From: Clostridia bacterium
GTDB taxonomy: Bacteria; Bacillota_A; Clostridia; Christensenellales; Aristaeellaceae
Length of the DNA: 29,336 nucleotides
Reading direction: 5' to 3'
Assembly (NCBI GenBank): GCA_017432405.1
Contig: JAFRJF010000163.1
Span: forward strand, 1 to 29,336
Shown here piece after piece: positions 1 through 6,371 of this stretch. Position 1 is the stretch's first letter. Every line of letters starts with the position of its first letter. The notes under the pieces were generated by a model that was not told where the DNA came from, searched no databases, and saw only the letters and a program-made list of their open reading frames with translations. The position numbers and the translations under genes are program-made.

Positions 1-221
1 TAAGGTATTCTACCACAACGACCAGCATCTTTCTACGCTTTGACATCCCGTGCACCGCCTCTCAGATGATGCGGTCTCGTTTCTCGATTTGCGCGGTTTT
101 GTCAAGTGTTGTCAGTTTGTTTATTTGTTATTTCTTTGTTGTCTCCTTCCCTTTCCTCTTAAGTTGATGACATTGCCCTCAAGGGGAAGCCTTTTGGGGA
201 ACCGCTCAACAGCCCGACAAA
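1..221. other. Intergenic DNA downstream of the GH5 gene
   Basis: I see no convincing gene here. The stretch lies 3' of the minus-strand GH5 gene and is noticeably less GC-rich than the genes. It contains T-rich runs around 117-165 and ends in a half copy of the repeated palindrome. The open frame running plus-wise into it encodes a low-complexity Arg/Ser/Pro-rich peptide and is a shadow of the GH5 gene. Confidence 0.4.
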
Positions 222-230
222 TCAGTATTT
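215..230 (-). repeat. Solo half copy of the dispersed palindrome
   Basis: Bases 215-230 match 16 of the 17 bases of the right arm of the palindromes at 11128-11164 and 18521-18557. The partner arm is absent. The half copy overlaps the last codons of the GH5 gene: read on the minus strand, the arm supplies AAA TAC TGA, that is the last Lys and Tyr and the stop codon at 222-224. Confidence 0.7.
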
Positions 231-1226
231 CTCCCTCTCCTCCCGCATCATCTTGCGCAGCCACCTGCCCGTGTCGCTCAGATCGTCCTCGGTCCAATCC
301 GAGGTCTTGGGGCAGTCGGCGCGGATCAGCGCGGCGGTCTCGTCGGCGTTCGATAGGCTCCAGGCCATGTAGGACAGGTTGTATTCCTCGATCAGCTCCC
401 GCCAGGCCGCCGCAGATTTTTCGTCGATCGCGCCATCGCCGGAGGCGTCGCAGATGTTGAACTCGGAGACGAACACCGGCACCCCTGCCTCCAGCGCCTT
501 CTTGGCCCTGCCCCGCAGGGCGATGCGGTGCGACGCGGCGTAGAAGTGCAGCGCGTAGATCGTGTTCGCATCGTCGATGGGGTTGGCGGCCACCGCGTCC
601 ACGTCCTGGGACCAGTCGGGCGTGCCGCAGATGATCACCGCCTCCGGCGCGTTGGCGCGGATCACCGGTATGATCCGCTCGGCGTAATCCCTGACCACCG
701 GCCAGTTCACGCCCTTGCCGTTGGGCTCGTTGCACAGCTCGTAGAGCACGTGGGGCCGGCCGGCATAGCGGGCGCTCATCCTGTCAAAGAAGTCCTCGGC
801 GGCGTCGGCATGGGTGTGCGGGTCGCCGTCGCTGAGGATGTGCCAGTCGATGATCGCGTACATGCCCAGCTGGCCGCAGAGGTCGACCCCCCTGTCGATC
901 AGCGCCTCTAGGGCGTCCCGGTCGCCGCCGGTCACGTAGCCGCCGCTCTCGCAGGTATACATCGCCAGCCGCACGGCGTTGGCGCCCCAGTCGTCCCGGA
1001 TGGTCCGAAAGGCCGCCTCGTTCACGAATTCAGGAAACCAGGCCAGACCGTGGGTGCTCACGCCCCGCAGCTGCACCGGCGCGCCCGCCTCGTCCGCCAG
1101 GCCCGTGCCCGAGACGTGCAGCGCGCCGTGCCGGTCAAGGCAGGTCTCCTCTGCCATCGCCGCCATGCCCGCCAGGCACAGCGCAAGCGCCAGCAGCATC
1201 GCCGGCAGAGTCTTCAGGCGCTTCAT
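222..1226 (-). CDS. Secreted glycoside hydrolase family 5 (endoglucanase-like)
   Basis: The protein has 334 residues. Residues 1-25 form a signal peptide (Lys/Arg start, Leu/Ala-rich core, likely cut after AMA), so the enzyme should act outside the cell. The rest reads as a single GH5 (beta/alpha)8 barrel of the GH5_2 cellulase type: LRGVSTHGLAWFP near 53-65, DWHI at 127-130, the acid/base Glu167 in LYELCNEPNG, HFY at 227-229 and the nucleophile Glu255 in FVSEFNICDASGDG. A retaining beta-1,4-glucanase is the likely activity; mannanase or another GH5 specificity cannot be excluded. No carbohydrate-binding module, dockerin or sortase signal is present. The ATG at 1226-1224 follows an AGGAG site. 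A hairpin of 18 bp separates it from the RNase Z gene upstream, so it may form its own transcript. The C-terminus falls inside a repeat half copy. Confidence 0.9.
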   Translation of the reverse strand: MKRLKTLPAMLLALALCLAGMAAMAEETCLDRHGALHVSGTGLADEAGAPVQLRGVSTHGLAWFPEFVNEAAFRTIRDDWGANAVRLAMYTCESGGYVTGGDRDALEALIDRGVDLCGQLGMYAIIDWHILSDGDPHTHADAAEDFFDRMSARYAGRPHVLYELCNEPNGKGVNWPVVRDYAERIIPVIRANAPEAVIICGTPDWSQDVDAVAANPIDDANTIYALHFYAASHRIALRGRAKKALEAGVPVFVSEFNICDASGDGAIDEKSAAAWRELIEEYNLSYMAWSLSNADETAALIRADCPKTSDWTEDDLSDTGRWLRKMMREEREKY

Positions 1227-1270
1227 GTTGCTTCAGCTCCTATCACAAGCATTATGATCATATTCCACAG

Positions 1271-1310
1271 CCCTCTGTTGCGGCGGCCTGAAGGCCGCCG
1301 CAACAGAGGG
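1271..1310. terminator. Perfect 18-bp hairpin between rnz and the GH5 gene
   Basis: Bases 1271-1288 are perfectly complementary to 1293-1310 with the loop TGAA. The stem is very stable and GC-rich. It lies 14 bases beyond the RNase Z stop and about 45 bases before the GH5 start, both on the minus strand, so it is placed to end the RNA repair operon. No T-tract follows on either strand, so it is not a textbook intrinsic terminator. It could instead stabilise a transcript 3' end or be a mobile palindrome. Confidence 0.5.
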
Positions 1311-1323
1311 GCGCAAACGGCAT

Positions 1324-2253
1324 TCATTCCTCATCAAACCGCAGCGTCAGCGACATGCCGTCCTCGCCGCAGAGGGTATTCCCAAACACCGCCGTCGCGT
1401 TGGGCAGGTATTCCCCCGGGTCCTCCACCATCTGGGAATAGTGGGCCAGCCACAGCCGCCTGGCGTCCGCCCTGCGGGCGACCTCCGCCGCCTGGGCAAA
1501 GGTCATGTGGCCGTATTCCGCGGCCATCTGCGCCTGGGCGTTCTCGCCGTAGGTGGCCTCGCTGATCATCAGGTCCGCCCCACGCGCGCCCTCCACCAGG
1601 CTGTCACAAAGGGCGCTATCCCCGGTGAACACGAATTTCAGGCCCCTTCGCGCCGGTCCCAGCACCTCCCCGGGCGTCACGGTCCGCTCGCCCGCCCGGA
1701 CGCTCTGTCCCCTTTGCAGCAGGCTCCATTGCTTCACGGGCACGCCCAGCGCCTTCGCCCTTTCGGGCTGGAACTTTCCGGCGCGGCCCAGCGTGAAGCT
1801 GTAGCCCTGGCTGACCACGCGGTGGGCCGTTTCGAAGGCCGTGAGCCGCGCCGCCTCCGGCCAGCCCCCGGCAAGCTCCCGCATGGGAACTCCCCCGTCG
1901 GGCAGCTCCACCAGCCGCACCGGGTAGCCCGTATGCCCCACCAGCTCGAGCAGGGGCCGCAACGCCGTTCGCAGGCCCGCAGGCCCGATGACGGTCAGCG
2001 GCGTCGCGCGCCCGAGCACCTCCATCGTCTGCATCAGCCCCGGAAGGCCGAAGACATGGTCGCCGTGGTAGTGGGTAAGGGCGATCACGTCCGCTTTCAT
2101 CAGGCTCACCCCCGCCCGCCGCGCCGCCGTCTGGGTGCCCTCTCCGCAGTCGAACAGTATCGTGTGCCCGGCGCAGGTCAGGGTCGCCGCGGTCAGCGCC
2201 CGGTCGGGGATCGGCATCAGCGCCGCCGTGCCCAGCAGTGTGACATCAAGCAT
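1324..2253 (-). CDS. rnz: Ribonuclease Z (tRNA 3' processing endonuclease)
   Basis: This is a 309-residue metallo-beta-lactamase fold protein, the usual size for bacterial RNase Z, which cuts the 3' trailer from tRNA precursors. The metal site is THYHGDH at 60-66 (His61, His63, Asp65, His66); further conserved pieces are FDCGEGTQ at 34-41, FTGDSALCDS, an ISEATYG stretch, a GHMTFAQAA His motif and LAHYS near the C-terminus. The start is the ATG at 2253-2251. A GGGGAGG site lies 6 bases before it, whereas an ATG two codons earlier abuts that site and the longer frame to 2322 runs through the preceding gene. It overlaps the CCA-adding enzyme by 8 bases, so the two are probably translationally coupled. 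It is the last gene of the five-gene operon and stops with TGA. Confidence 0.9.
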   Translation of the reverse strand: MLDVTLLGTAALMPIPDRALTAATLTCAGHTILFDCGEGTQTAARRAGVSLMKADVIALTHYHGDHVFGLPGLMQTMEVLGRATPLTVIGPAGLRTALRPLLELVGHTGYPVRLVELPDGGVPMRELAGGWPEAARLTAFETAHRVVSQGYSFTLGRAGKFQPERAKALGVPVKQWSLLQRGQSVRAGERTVTPGEVLGPARRGLKFVFTGDSALCDSLVEGARGADLMISEATYGENAQAQMAAEYGHMTFAQAAEVARRADARRLWLAHYSQMVEDPGEYLPNATAVFGNTLCGEDGMSLTLRFDEE

Positions 2254-3502
2254 GCCCATCCTCCCCGCTTTCCAGCCATTCAAGCGTCCCTTGCAGCTGC
2301 TCAGCCTTGTCCGCGCCCCCAAGCCTGAGGCCGTGGGCGTAGGCCAGCGCCCTGCCCATATCCGGCCCCGGCTTCACGCCCGCTGAAATCAGGTCGCGCC
2401 CCATCACGAAGGGCCGGTCCATCCGGGCGCGGTACAGCGCGTACAGGCCCCGCAGCCGCCGTTCCGTCCCGGACCAGCCCGCCGCGCCGGCGTGCGCCGC
2501 CCGGCTCAGCAGGATCAGGTCCTCCGGGCAGAGCGCGCCGTCGAACAGCGCCATACAGCCCGCCTCGCCGGGATCTGCGGCCAGGTATCCCTCCAGGTCC
2601 CCCCGGCGCTGAACCATGTTCAGCACATAGCGCGTCAGCTCCACCGCGTGGGTCAGCCGCGCCAGGAAGCCCCCGGCCGTCGCGGGTTCAAAGCCGGCGC
2701 AGCTCGCGGCCATCATGAAGCCCAGCGGCTGAGTCGCCTCCGAGCGCAGGGCCGCCGCCGCGTCCAGGACCGCCATGACCCGTTCCCATGCCGCCCCGGT
2801 CAGGGCGTCCAGCTCGGCGAACCACGGGCGAAGCTGACCCATCCGCTTCAGCGCGTCAAAGAAGATCGAGGGCCGCGCCGCCTTTATGAGCGCCTTCTCC
2901 AGCTCGCCCATCACCCGCTCCGGGGGCAGGGCGTCCACGGCCATCATGGCGCAGAGCGCCGTGGTTTCGTCGGCCACACTGAAGCCGAATCGGGCGGCGA
3001 ACTGGGCCGCGCGGAACACCCGCAGCGGGTCCTCGGCAAAGGAGGCGTCGCTGACGTGGCGAATGCGACCCGCCGCCAGGTCCGCCCGGCCGCCGAAGAA
3101 ATCGAGGACCTCGCCGGTCAGCACGTCCTGCATCAGCGCGTTCATCGTAAAATCCCGGCGCATAGCCGCCTTCTCCTCGCCGATGAAGGGGTCCACGAAG
3201 ACCTCAAAGTCCCTGTGTCCCCGCCCCGTGGCCTTCTCGGACCGGGGCATGGCGATGTCGATGTCGTAGTGGCGCAGGCCCATGATGCCAAAGCTCGCCC
3301 CCATGACCGTGCGCTCGCCCAGGCCGTCCAGTATCGCCGAAAGCGCCGGTACGGTCACGCCGTGCACCTCGATGTCGATGTCCTTGTTCTCCAGGCCCAG
3401 CAGCAGGTCCCGGACACAGCCCCCGACATAGTAGGTTCTGCCCCCGGCCTGCGCCACCGCGGCGGCAATCCGCCGGGCCATGGTCGCGTTCCTGTCCGCC
3501 AT
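2246..3502 (-). CDS. cca: CCA tRNA nucleotidyltransferase
   Basis: The protein has 418 residues and belongs to the class II nucleotidyltransferase superfamily. The head domain shows YYVGGCVRDLLLG (24-36), then DID at 41-43 carrying the catalytic carboxylates, RRDFTMNA at 115-122, and EDPLR at 157-161, which matches the EDxxR amino-acid template that selects CTP and ATP in class II CCA-adding enzymes. A helical body and tail follow. The length and motifs fit a full CCA-adding enzyme better than a poly(A) polymerase, although these two are hard to separate without a tree. The ATG at 3502-3500 has GGAGG 12 bases and GGGAG 6 bases upstream. It lies 21 bases beyond the HD-Pnk stop and overlaps rnz. 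It would rebuild the CCA end of tRNAs, acting on the same 3' ends that RNase Z exposes. Confidence 0.9.
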   Translation of the reverse strand: MADRNATMARRIAAAVAQAGGRTYYVGGCVRDLLLGLENKDIDIEVHGVTVPALSAILDGLGERTVMGASFGIMGLRHYDIDIAMPRSEKATGRGHRDFEVFVDPFIGEEKAAMRRDFTMNALMQDVLTGEVLDFFGGRADLAAGRIRHVSDASFAEDPLRVFRAAQFAARFGFSVADETTALCAMMAVDALPPERVMGELEKALIKAARPSIFFDALKRMGQLRPWFAELDALTGAAWERVMAVLDAAAALRSEATQPLGFMMAASCAGFEPATAGGFLARLTHAVELTRYVLNMVQRRGDLEGYLAADPGEAGCMALFDGALCPEDLILLSRAAHAGAAGWSGTERRLRGLYALYRARMDRPFVMGRDLISAGVKPGPDMGRALAYAHGLRLGGADKAEQLQGTLEWLESGEDGHA

Positions 3503-3523
3503 CGCCGTCTCCCGCCTCCATAA

Positions 3524-3817
3524 CTATACACAGAGCCATTCCACCGCCTGCGCCTCCCAGCGCTCCGGCGGCTCCAGCCGTGCCAGCATGCCGTCGATCA
3601 CGTCCTCCGGCACGGCGTCCCGGCGGCCCGCGTTTCGGCGCAGGTTCTCGTCCCACGCCGTCTCCAGGAACACGACGCGCACCCTGGCCCCGTAGTCCTC
3701 GAAAAGCCCCACCTGCTGCGCCCGCAGGGCGGTCAGGGACGTGGCGTTCCAGACGAAGGGCTGACGCTGCCGAAGCAGCGCCCTTGCCCGCTCTCGGGCC
3801 GCCTGGACCACCTGGCC
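3524..3817 (-). pseudogene. C-terminal half of the HD-Pnk kinase domain, beyond an in-frame TAG
   Basis: This 97-codon frame continues the HD-Pnk gene in the same reading frame after a TAG at 3820-3818 and ends at its own TAG (3526-3524). It reads as the second half of a polynucleotide kinase: GQVVQAARERA, then FVWNATSLT, which resembles the acceptor-binding segment of Pnk enzymes, then VRVVFLETAWDENLRRNAGRR, which looks like the Arg-rich lid. There is no degeneration, stop or frameshift in these 97 codons. The GTG at 3811 has no ribosome binding site before it, so separate translation is unlikely. Either the TAG is read through, the TAG is a recent mutation or sequence error, or the kinase is split and dead. 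I recall homologues with Gln at the TAG position (a DNQG-like segment), which would make it a CAG to TAG change. Confidence 0.65.
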
Positions 3818-4696
3818 CTAGCTCTGGGTGGGCGTCACGTCCAGCTCCAGGCGCACGTCGTCCAGGCTGACCACCGGCAGGCCGGGGCATTTGGCGCGGA
3901 TCCATGTGTCCTTGCCGGTCCCCGGCAGGCCGCACATCAATATGACCTCGCCCCAGGAATCGTCGAAAAGCGCCTGATCGCGCCACACGCTGCTTCCCTT
4001 GAACAGCGCGCGCTGGGTGCGGGGCGATCCAAAGGGATAGGGCTCGTCCATGCAGCCCTCCCCGGCGATGAGCTCCCGGGCCAGGTCGATCCTGTCGAGG
4101 AATTCCTGATTGTCGTCTGCCACGCTGCCCAGGCGGTCCGCCTGGGCCAGCAGGCACAGCCCGCGCAGCGTGAAGTCCGGCGCCAGCTCGCCGTTTGCCG
4201 CCAGCCGGAGCACCATGGCGGCGATCTCGTCGCCCTCAATCAGGTGGGGCGGCCGGGTGTGGTAGCGGATCAACAGGCAGGCGGCCTCGCGCAGGCGCTG
4301 GGCTTCAGGCGTACCGCACAGGCCAAAATCCCGCCACAGCAGCCTTCGCGCCAGCTTCGCCCCCACCGGGCCGTGCTTCGGCGACACCCAGGCGCCGTCC
4401 TCCAGCTTCGTGGTCTTCACCTTGCCGATGTCGTGCAGCAGCGCCGCCAGCGCCAGCGCGTCCTGGGTCCGGGGCGGCATGGCCCTGAAATCCGGAAGGG
4501 ACGCCAGCGCCTCGCAGACCAGCCGGGTGTGGGCCCACACGTCCCCCTCGCCGTGCCACAGCGGGTTCTGGGGCGTTTGCGCCATGCGGCGAAGCCAGTC
4601 CGAAAGCAGCGCCATGCCTTCGAGCCCCGCCCAGTTCCAGGTATAGCCCGGCGCGTGGGGCAGGCAGTCCAGCAGCGCCCTCATCGCCGGCGTCAT
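3818..4696 (-). CDS. HD-Pnk RNA end-healing enzyme, HD domain and P-loop, cut short by TAG
   Basis: This 292-residue frame is the front part of an HD-Pnk protein, a family (for example in Runella slithyformis) in which an HD phosphoesterase removes 2',3'-cyclic phosphate or phosphate ends and a C-terminal kinase phosphorylates 5'-OH ends. The HD residues visible are His56 in VWAHTRLV, His88-Asp89 in ALLHDIGK, His109, His146 and Asp187 in AQADRLG. The Walker A loop is GLPGTGKDT at 256-264, followed by VVSLDDVR at 275-282. Translation then meets TAG at codon 293, within the kinase. The start is the ATG at 4696, which overlaps the ligase stop as ATGA and has GGAGG 7 bases upstream; the ATG two codons earlier touches that site. 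With readthrough the product would have about 390 residues. If it ends here, the HD activity could survive but the kinase should not. Confidence 0.85.
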   Translation of the reverse strand: MTPAMRALLDCLPHAPGYTWNWAGLEGMALLSDWLRRMAQTPQNPLWHGEGDVWAHTRLVCEALASLPDFRAMPPRTQDALALAALLHDIGKVKTTKLEDGAWVSPKHGPVGAKLARRLLWRDFGLCGTPEAQRLREAACLLIRYHTRPPHLIEGDEIAAMVLRLAANGELAPDFTLRGLCLLAQADRLGSVADDNQEFLDRIDLARELIAGEGCMDEPYPFGSPRTQRALFKGSSVWRDQALFDDSWGEVILMCGLPGTGKDTWIRAKCPGLPVVSLDDVRLELDVTPTQS

Positions 4697-5511
4697 ACGC
4701 ATCCCTCCAGCGCCGGCATGAACAGCGCGTCGATGGGCCGGGTCAATCCGTTGGGGATGATCGGGCGCTCCAGCCAGTGGGTCTTTGATTCCTCCACCAC
4801 CTGCAAAAAGGTGGCACGGACGAACTTCATGCGGTCCACCACCGCGCCGCCCTCCTCCACCTTGATATAGAGCCCCTCCATCGTCCGGCGGTGGTCGGTC
4901 TCCCGGCACACGCGCTCCGGGTCCTGGCCCTCCCGCTCGGCGGCGGTGCGAAGATGCAGGATGTGGTCGGCGGTGATGTAGCTGGAATCCCCCAGGTATT
5001 TGAGCACATCCTCCATGCGGGCGAATTCTCCTTCGGCCAGCACCGCCGCGGAGCAGACCGGCAGCCTTCCGGTGATGGCCCTGCGGGCGGGAGTATCGAG
5101 AAAGCGGTCCGTCCGCCGGTCGAGGATGTCGAACTCCATGAAGTAGTGGGGCAGCGCGTCGTAGTAGATCGAGTGCTTGGCGTACAGCCATTCCCCATAC
5201 ATCACATAGCGGCAACCCAGGGCGTTCCACAGCGCCTCCCGATGGACGCTCGCCCACTGCTTGAACAGGTTGTAGTGGCGCTCCCGGTAGCCGCCGGTCA
5301 GGTAGTGGCCCCGGCTCTGCAACAACAGCGCGCCCGCGGGATCGAAGGACACCGCCGTGTTCGCGCCGTCGATCTTCTCCTCGATCACGATGTGCCGCCC
5401 GGCGATCTCGAAAAAGGCCCGCTGGGACAGGTCCTTGTCCCCGGGCTGGAGCCGCGAGCCCTCGATGTGGGGCGTGCGGGGGTATTTGATGATCGTGTAG
5501 TCCATCGTCAT
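4693..5511 (-). CDS. Rnl2-like RNA ligase
   Basis: The 272-residue protein has the covalent nucleotidyltransferase fold of RNA ligases, which use ATP to seal 3'-OH and 5'-phosphate RNA ends. Motif I is EEKIDGAN (44-51) with the lysine nucleophile Lys46. A motif III-like segment is MYGEWLYAKHSI (104-115), IIIa is FMEFDIL (124-130), IV is EGLYIKVE (212-219) and V is DRMKFVR (226-232) with Lys229. The length is that of a stand-alone ligase without a large extra domain. The ATG at 5511 overlaps the methyltransferase stop as ATGA, and the gene's own TGA overlaps the HD-Pnk ATG in the same way, so the three are tightly coupled. HD-Pnk would produce exactly the ends this enzyme needs. A second ATG two codons in (5505) is a possible alternative start. 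Confidence 0.88.
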   Translation of the reverse strand: MTMDYTIIKYPRTPHIEGSRLQPGDKDLSQRAFFEIAGRHIVIEEKIDGANTAVSFDPAGALLLQSRGHYLTGGYRERHYNLFKQWASVHREALWNALGCRYVMYGEWLYAKHSIYYDALPHYFMEFDILDRRTDRFLDTPARRAITGRLPVCSAAVLAEGEFARMEDVLKYLGDSSYITADHILHLRTAAEREGQDPERVCRETDHRRTMEGLYIKVEEGGAVVDRMKFVRATFLQVVEESKTHWLERPIIPNGLTRPIDALFMPALEGCV

Positions 5512-6191
5512 CCCACCTTTGCGATCATGAGCAGGTGTCCCGGCACACCGTCAAAGCGCAGGTCCGCGCAGCCTGCCCGGTTGAACAGCGCCGTCAGCGC
5601 AGGCTTGGTCAGCAGATGGATGTGCTCGGGGTTGTCGTCGGGCTTGCTGGGCACCGTCACCACCACGTAGCGCCGGGCCAGCCGCACCGCGTTGCCCACC
5701 GCCGCCGCCACGTCCGGGATGTGCTCCAGCACCTCCAGCAGCGTCACCACGTCGAAGGATGCCTCCGGGGCGTCCCAGTCGCAGATGCTGGCATTCAGCG
5801 CCGTGAGGTTATCCACGCCGCCGTCGTGGATCGCTCCGAGCATCGCCACCCGTTTTTCCAGTATATCCAGGCTGGTGACGGGCACCAGGGGAAATGCCCG
5901 AAGAAAGGGAAACAGGAACACGCCCCGACCGCTGCCCACGTCCAGCAGGCTCCGGGGCTGTACGCTCCGCAGGAAGCCCATGACGGCCTTCACCCGGGGC
6001 AGCGCCTCGAATCGCTTGAAGTGGTGGGTCTTGAGTCCCGCCGCTCTGCCCAACGCCATCAGCGCCAGGCAATCCTGTTCGTTCAGCCCGTCCAGCGGCG
6101 CGGCAAGCAGCGGCTCGTCCCGCCCCTTCAGCGCTCCACGGACATAGGCCGCCATCATGCGCAGGTCGTAGCGTTCGTCCGCTTCGCCCAA
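5508..6191 (-). CDS. Class I SAM-dependent methyltransferase of the RNA repair operon
   Basis: With the start chosen here the protein has 227 residues. A Rossmann methyltransferase domain begins near residue 80: LLDVGSGRG (82-90) binds SAM, DI at 109-110 is the acidic residue of strand 2, FDVVTLLEVLEHIPD (146-160) is motif II, and NPEHIHLL (187-194) closes the active site. The N-terminal 80 residues are helical and unassigned. The series Glu153, Glu156, His157, His190 and His192 is reminiscent of the metal site of Hen1, which 2'-O-methylates RNA 3' ends in Pnkp/Hen1 repair, but EVLEH also occurs in many unrelated methyltransferases. The TTG at 6191 is the best start: AAAGGGGG lies 8 bases before it, and longer frames run into the promoter. 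An ATG at 6158 is the alternative. The substrate is not known. Confidence 0.75.
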   Translation of the reverse strand: MGEADERYDLRMMAAYVRGALKGRDEPLLAAPLDGLNEQDCLALMALGRAAGLKTHHFKRFEALPRVKAVMGFLRSVQPRSLLDVGSGRGVFLFPFLRAFPLVPVTSLDILEKRVAMLGAIHDGGVDNLTALNASICDWDAPEASFDVVTLLEVLEHIPDVAAAVGNAVRLARRYVVVTVPSKPDDNPEHIHLLTKPALTALFNRAGCADLRFDGVPGHLLMIAKVG

Positions 6192-6225
6192 GGCCCGTTC
6201 CCCCTTTCCCACATGCCTGGTTACT

Positions 6226-6254
6226 ATTATAGAGCAAGCTCCGGCGCTTTGCAA
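6226..6254 (-). promoter_or_regulatory. Promoter of the RNA repair operon
   Basis: On the minus strand, TTGCAA (6254-6249) and TATAAT (6231-6226) are separated by exactly 17 bases. Transcription should begin near 6219, leaving a leader of about 28 bases before the TTG start of the methyltransferase. No other good promoter is seen inside the five genes, which overlap or nearly touch. Confidence 0.75.
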
Positions 6255-6258
6255 GCGC
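6244..6258. promoter_or_regulatory. Candidate operator over the repair operon -35 box
   Basis: GCGCTTTGCAAGCGC is a perfect 6-3-6 inverted repeat that contains the -35 hexamer of the repair operon. A related half, GGCGCTATTGCA at 6283-6294, overlaps the -35 box of the divergent dehydrogenase promoter. The position fits a repressor site, but no regulator gene is adjacent, so this remains inference. Confidence 0.35.
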
Positions 6259-6289
6259 TACCGTTCAATTACCTTTTCTCTCGGCGCTA

Positions 6290-6318
6290 TTGCATTTCCC
6301 GCCAAAAACCATTATAAT
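6290..6318 (+). promoter_or_regulatory. Promoter of the SrlD-like dehydrogenase
   Basis: TTGCAT (6290-6295) and TATAAT (6313-6318) are 17 bases apart. The leader is about 48 bases and ends with the ribosome binding site AAAGGGTGA at 6357-6365. It is arranged back to back with the repair operon promoter. Confidence 0.7.
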
Positions 6319-6371
6319 GAAATCCAGGAACCAAAGGCACAGCCAAATCAAATATGAAAGGGTGACTTAAA

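Noticed and set aside
2254..2322. RNase Z start at 2322
   Set aside because: It lies inside the CCA enzyme gene; the ATG at 2253 has a well-placed GGGGAGG and matches the family's N-terminus.
3818..3820. Genome-wide recoding of TAG as a sense codon
   Set aside because: TAG is the natural stop of several intact genes here (PP2C at 11126, binding protein at 11207, GH94 at 18518, third kinase at 20629, and HD-Pnk itself at 3524).
3524..4696. A frameshift splitting HD-Pnk
   Set aside because: Both halves are in the same frame; only the TAG separates them.
3818..5257. A 479-codon frame covering HD-Pnk with a long N-terminal extension
   Set aside because: The extension overlaps the RNA ligase gene in another frame, is low-complexity (Gly/Arg/Pro-rich), and the ATG at 4696 has a proper ribosome binding site and ATGA overlap.
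6192..6254. Longer methyltransferase start at TTG 6254 or GTG 6212
   Set aside because: The first overlaps the -35 box and the second lies within a few bases of the expected transcription start without a ribosome binding site.
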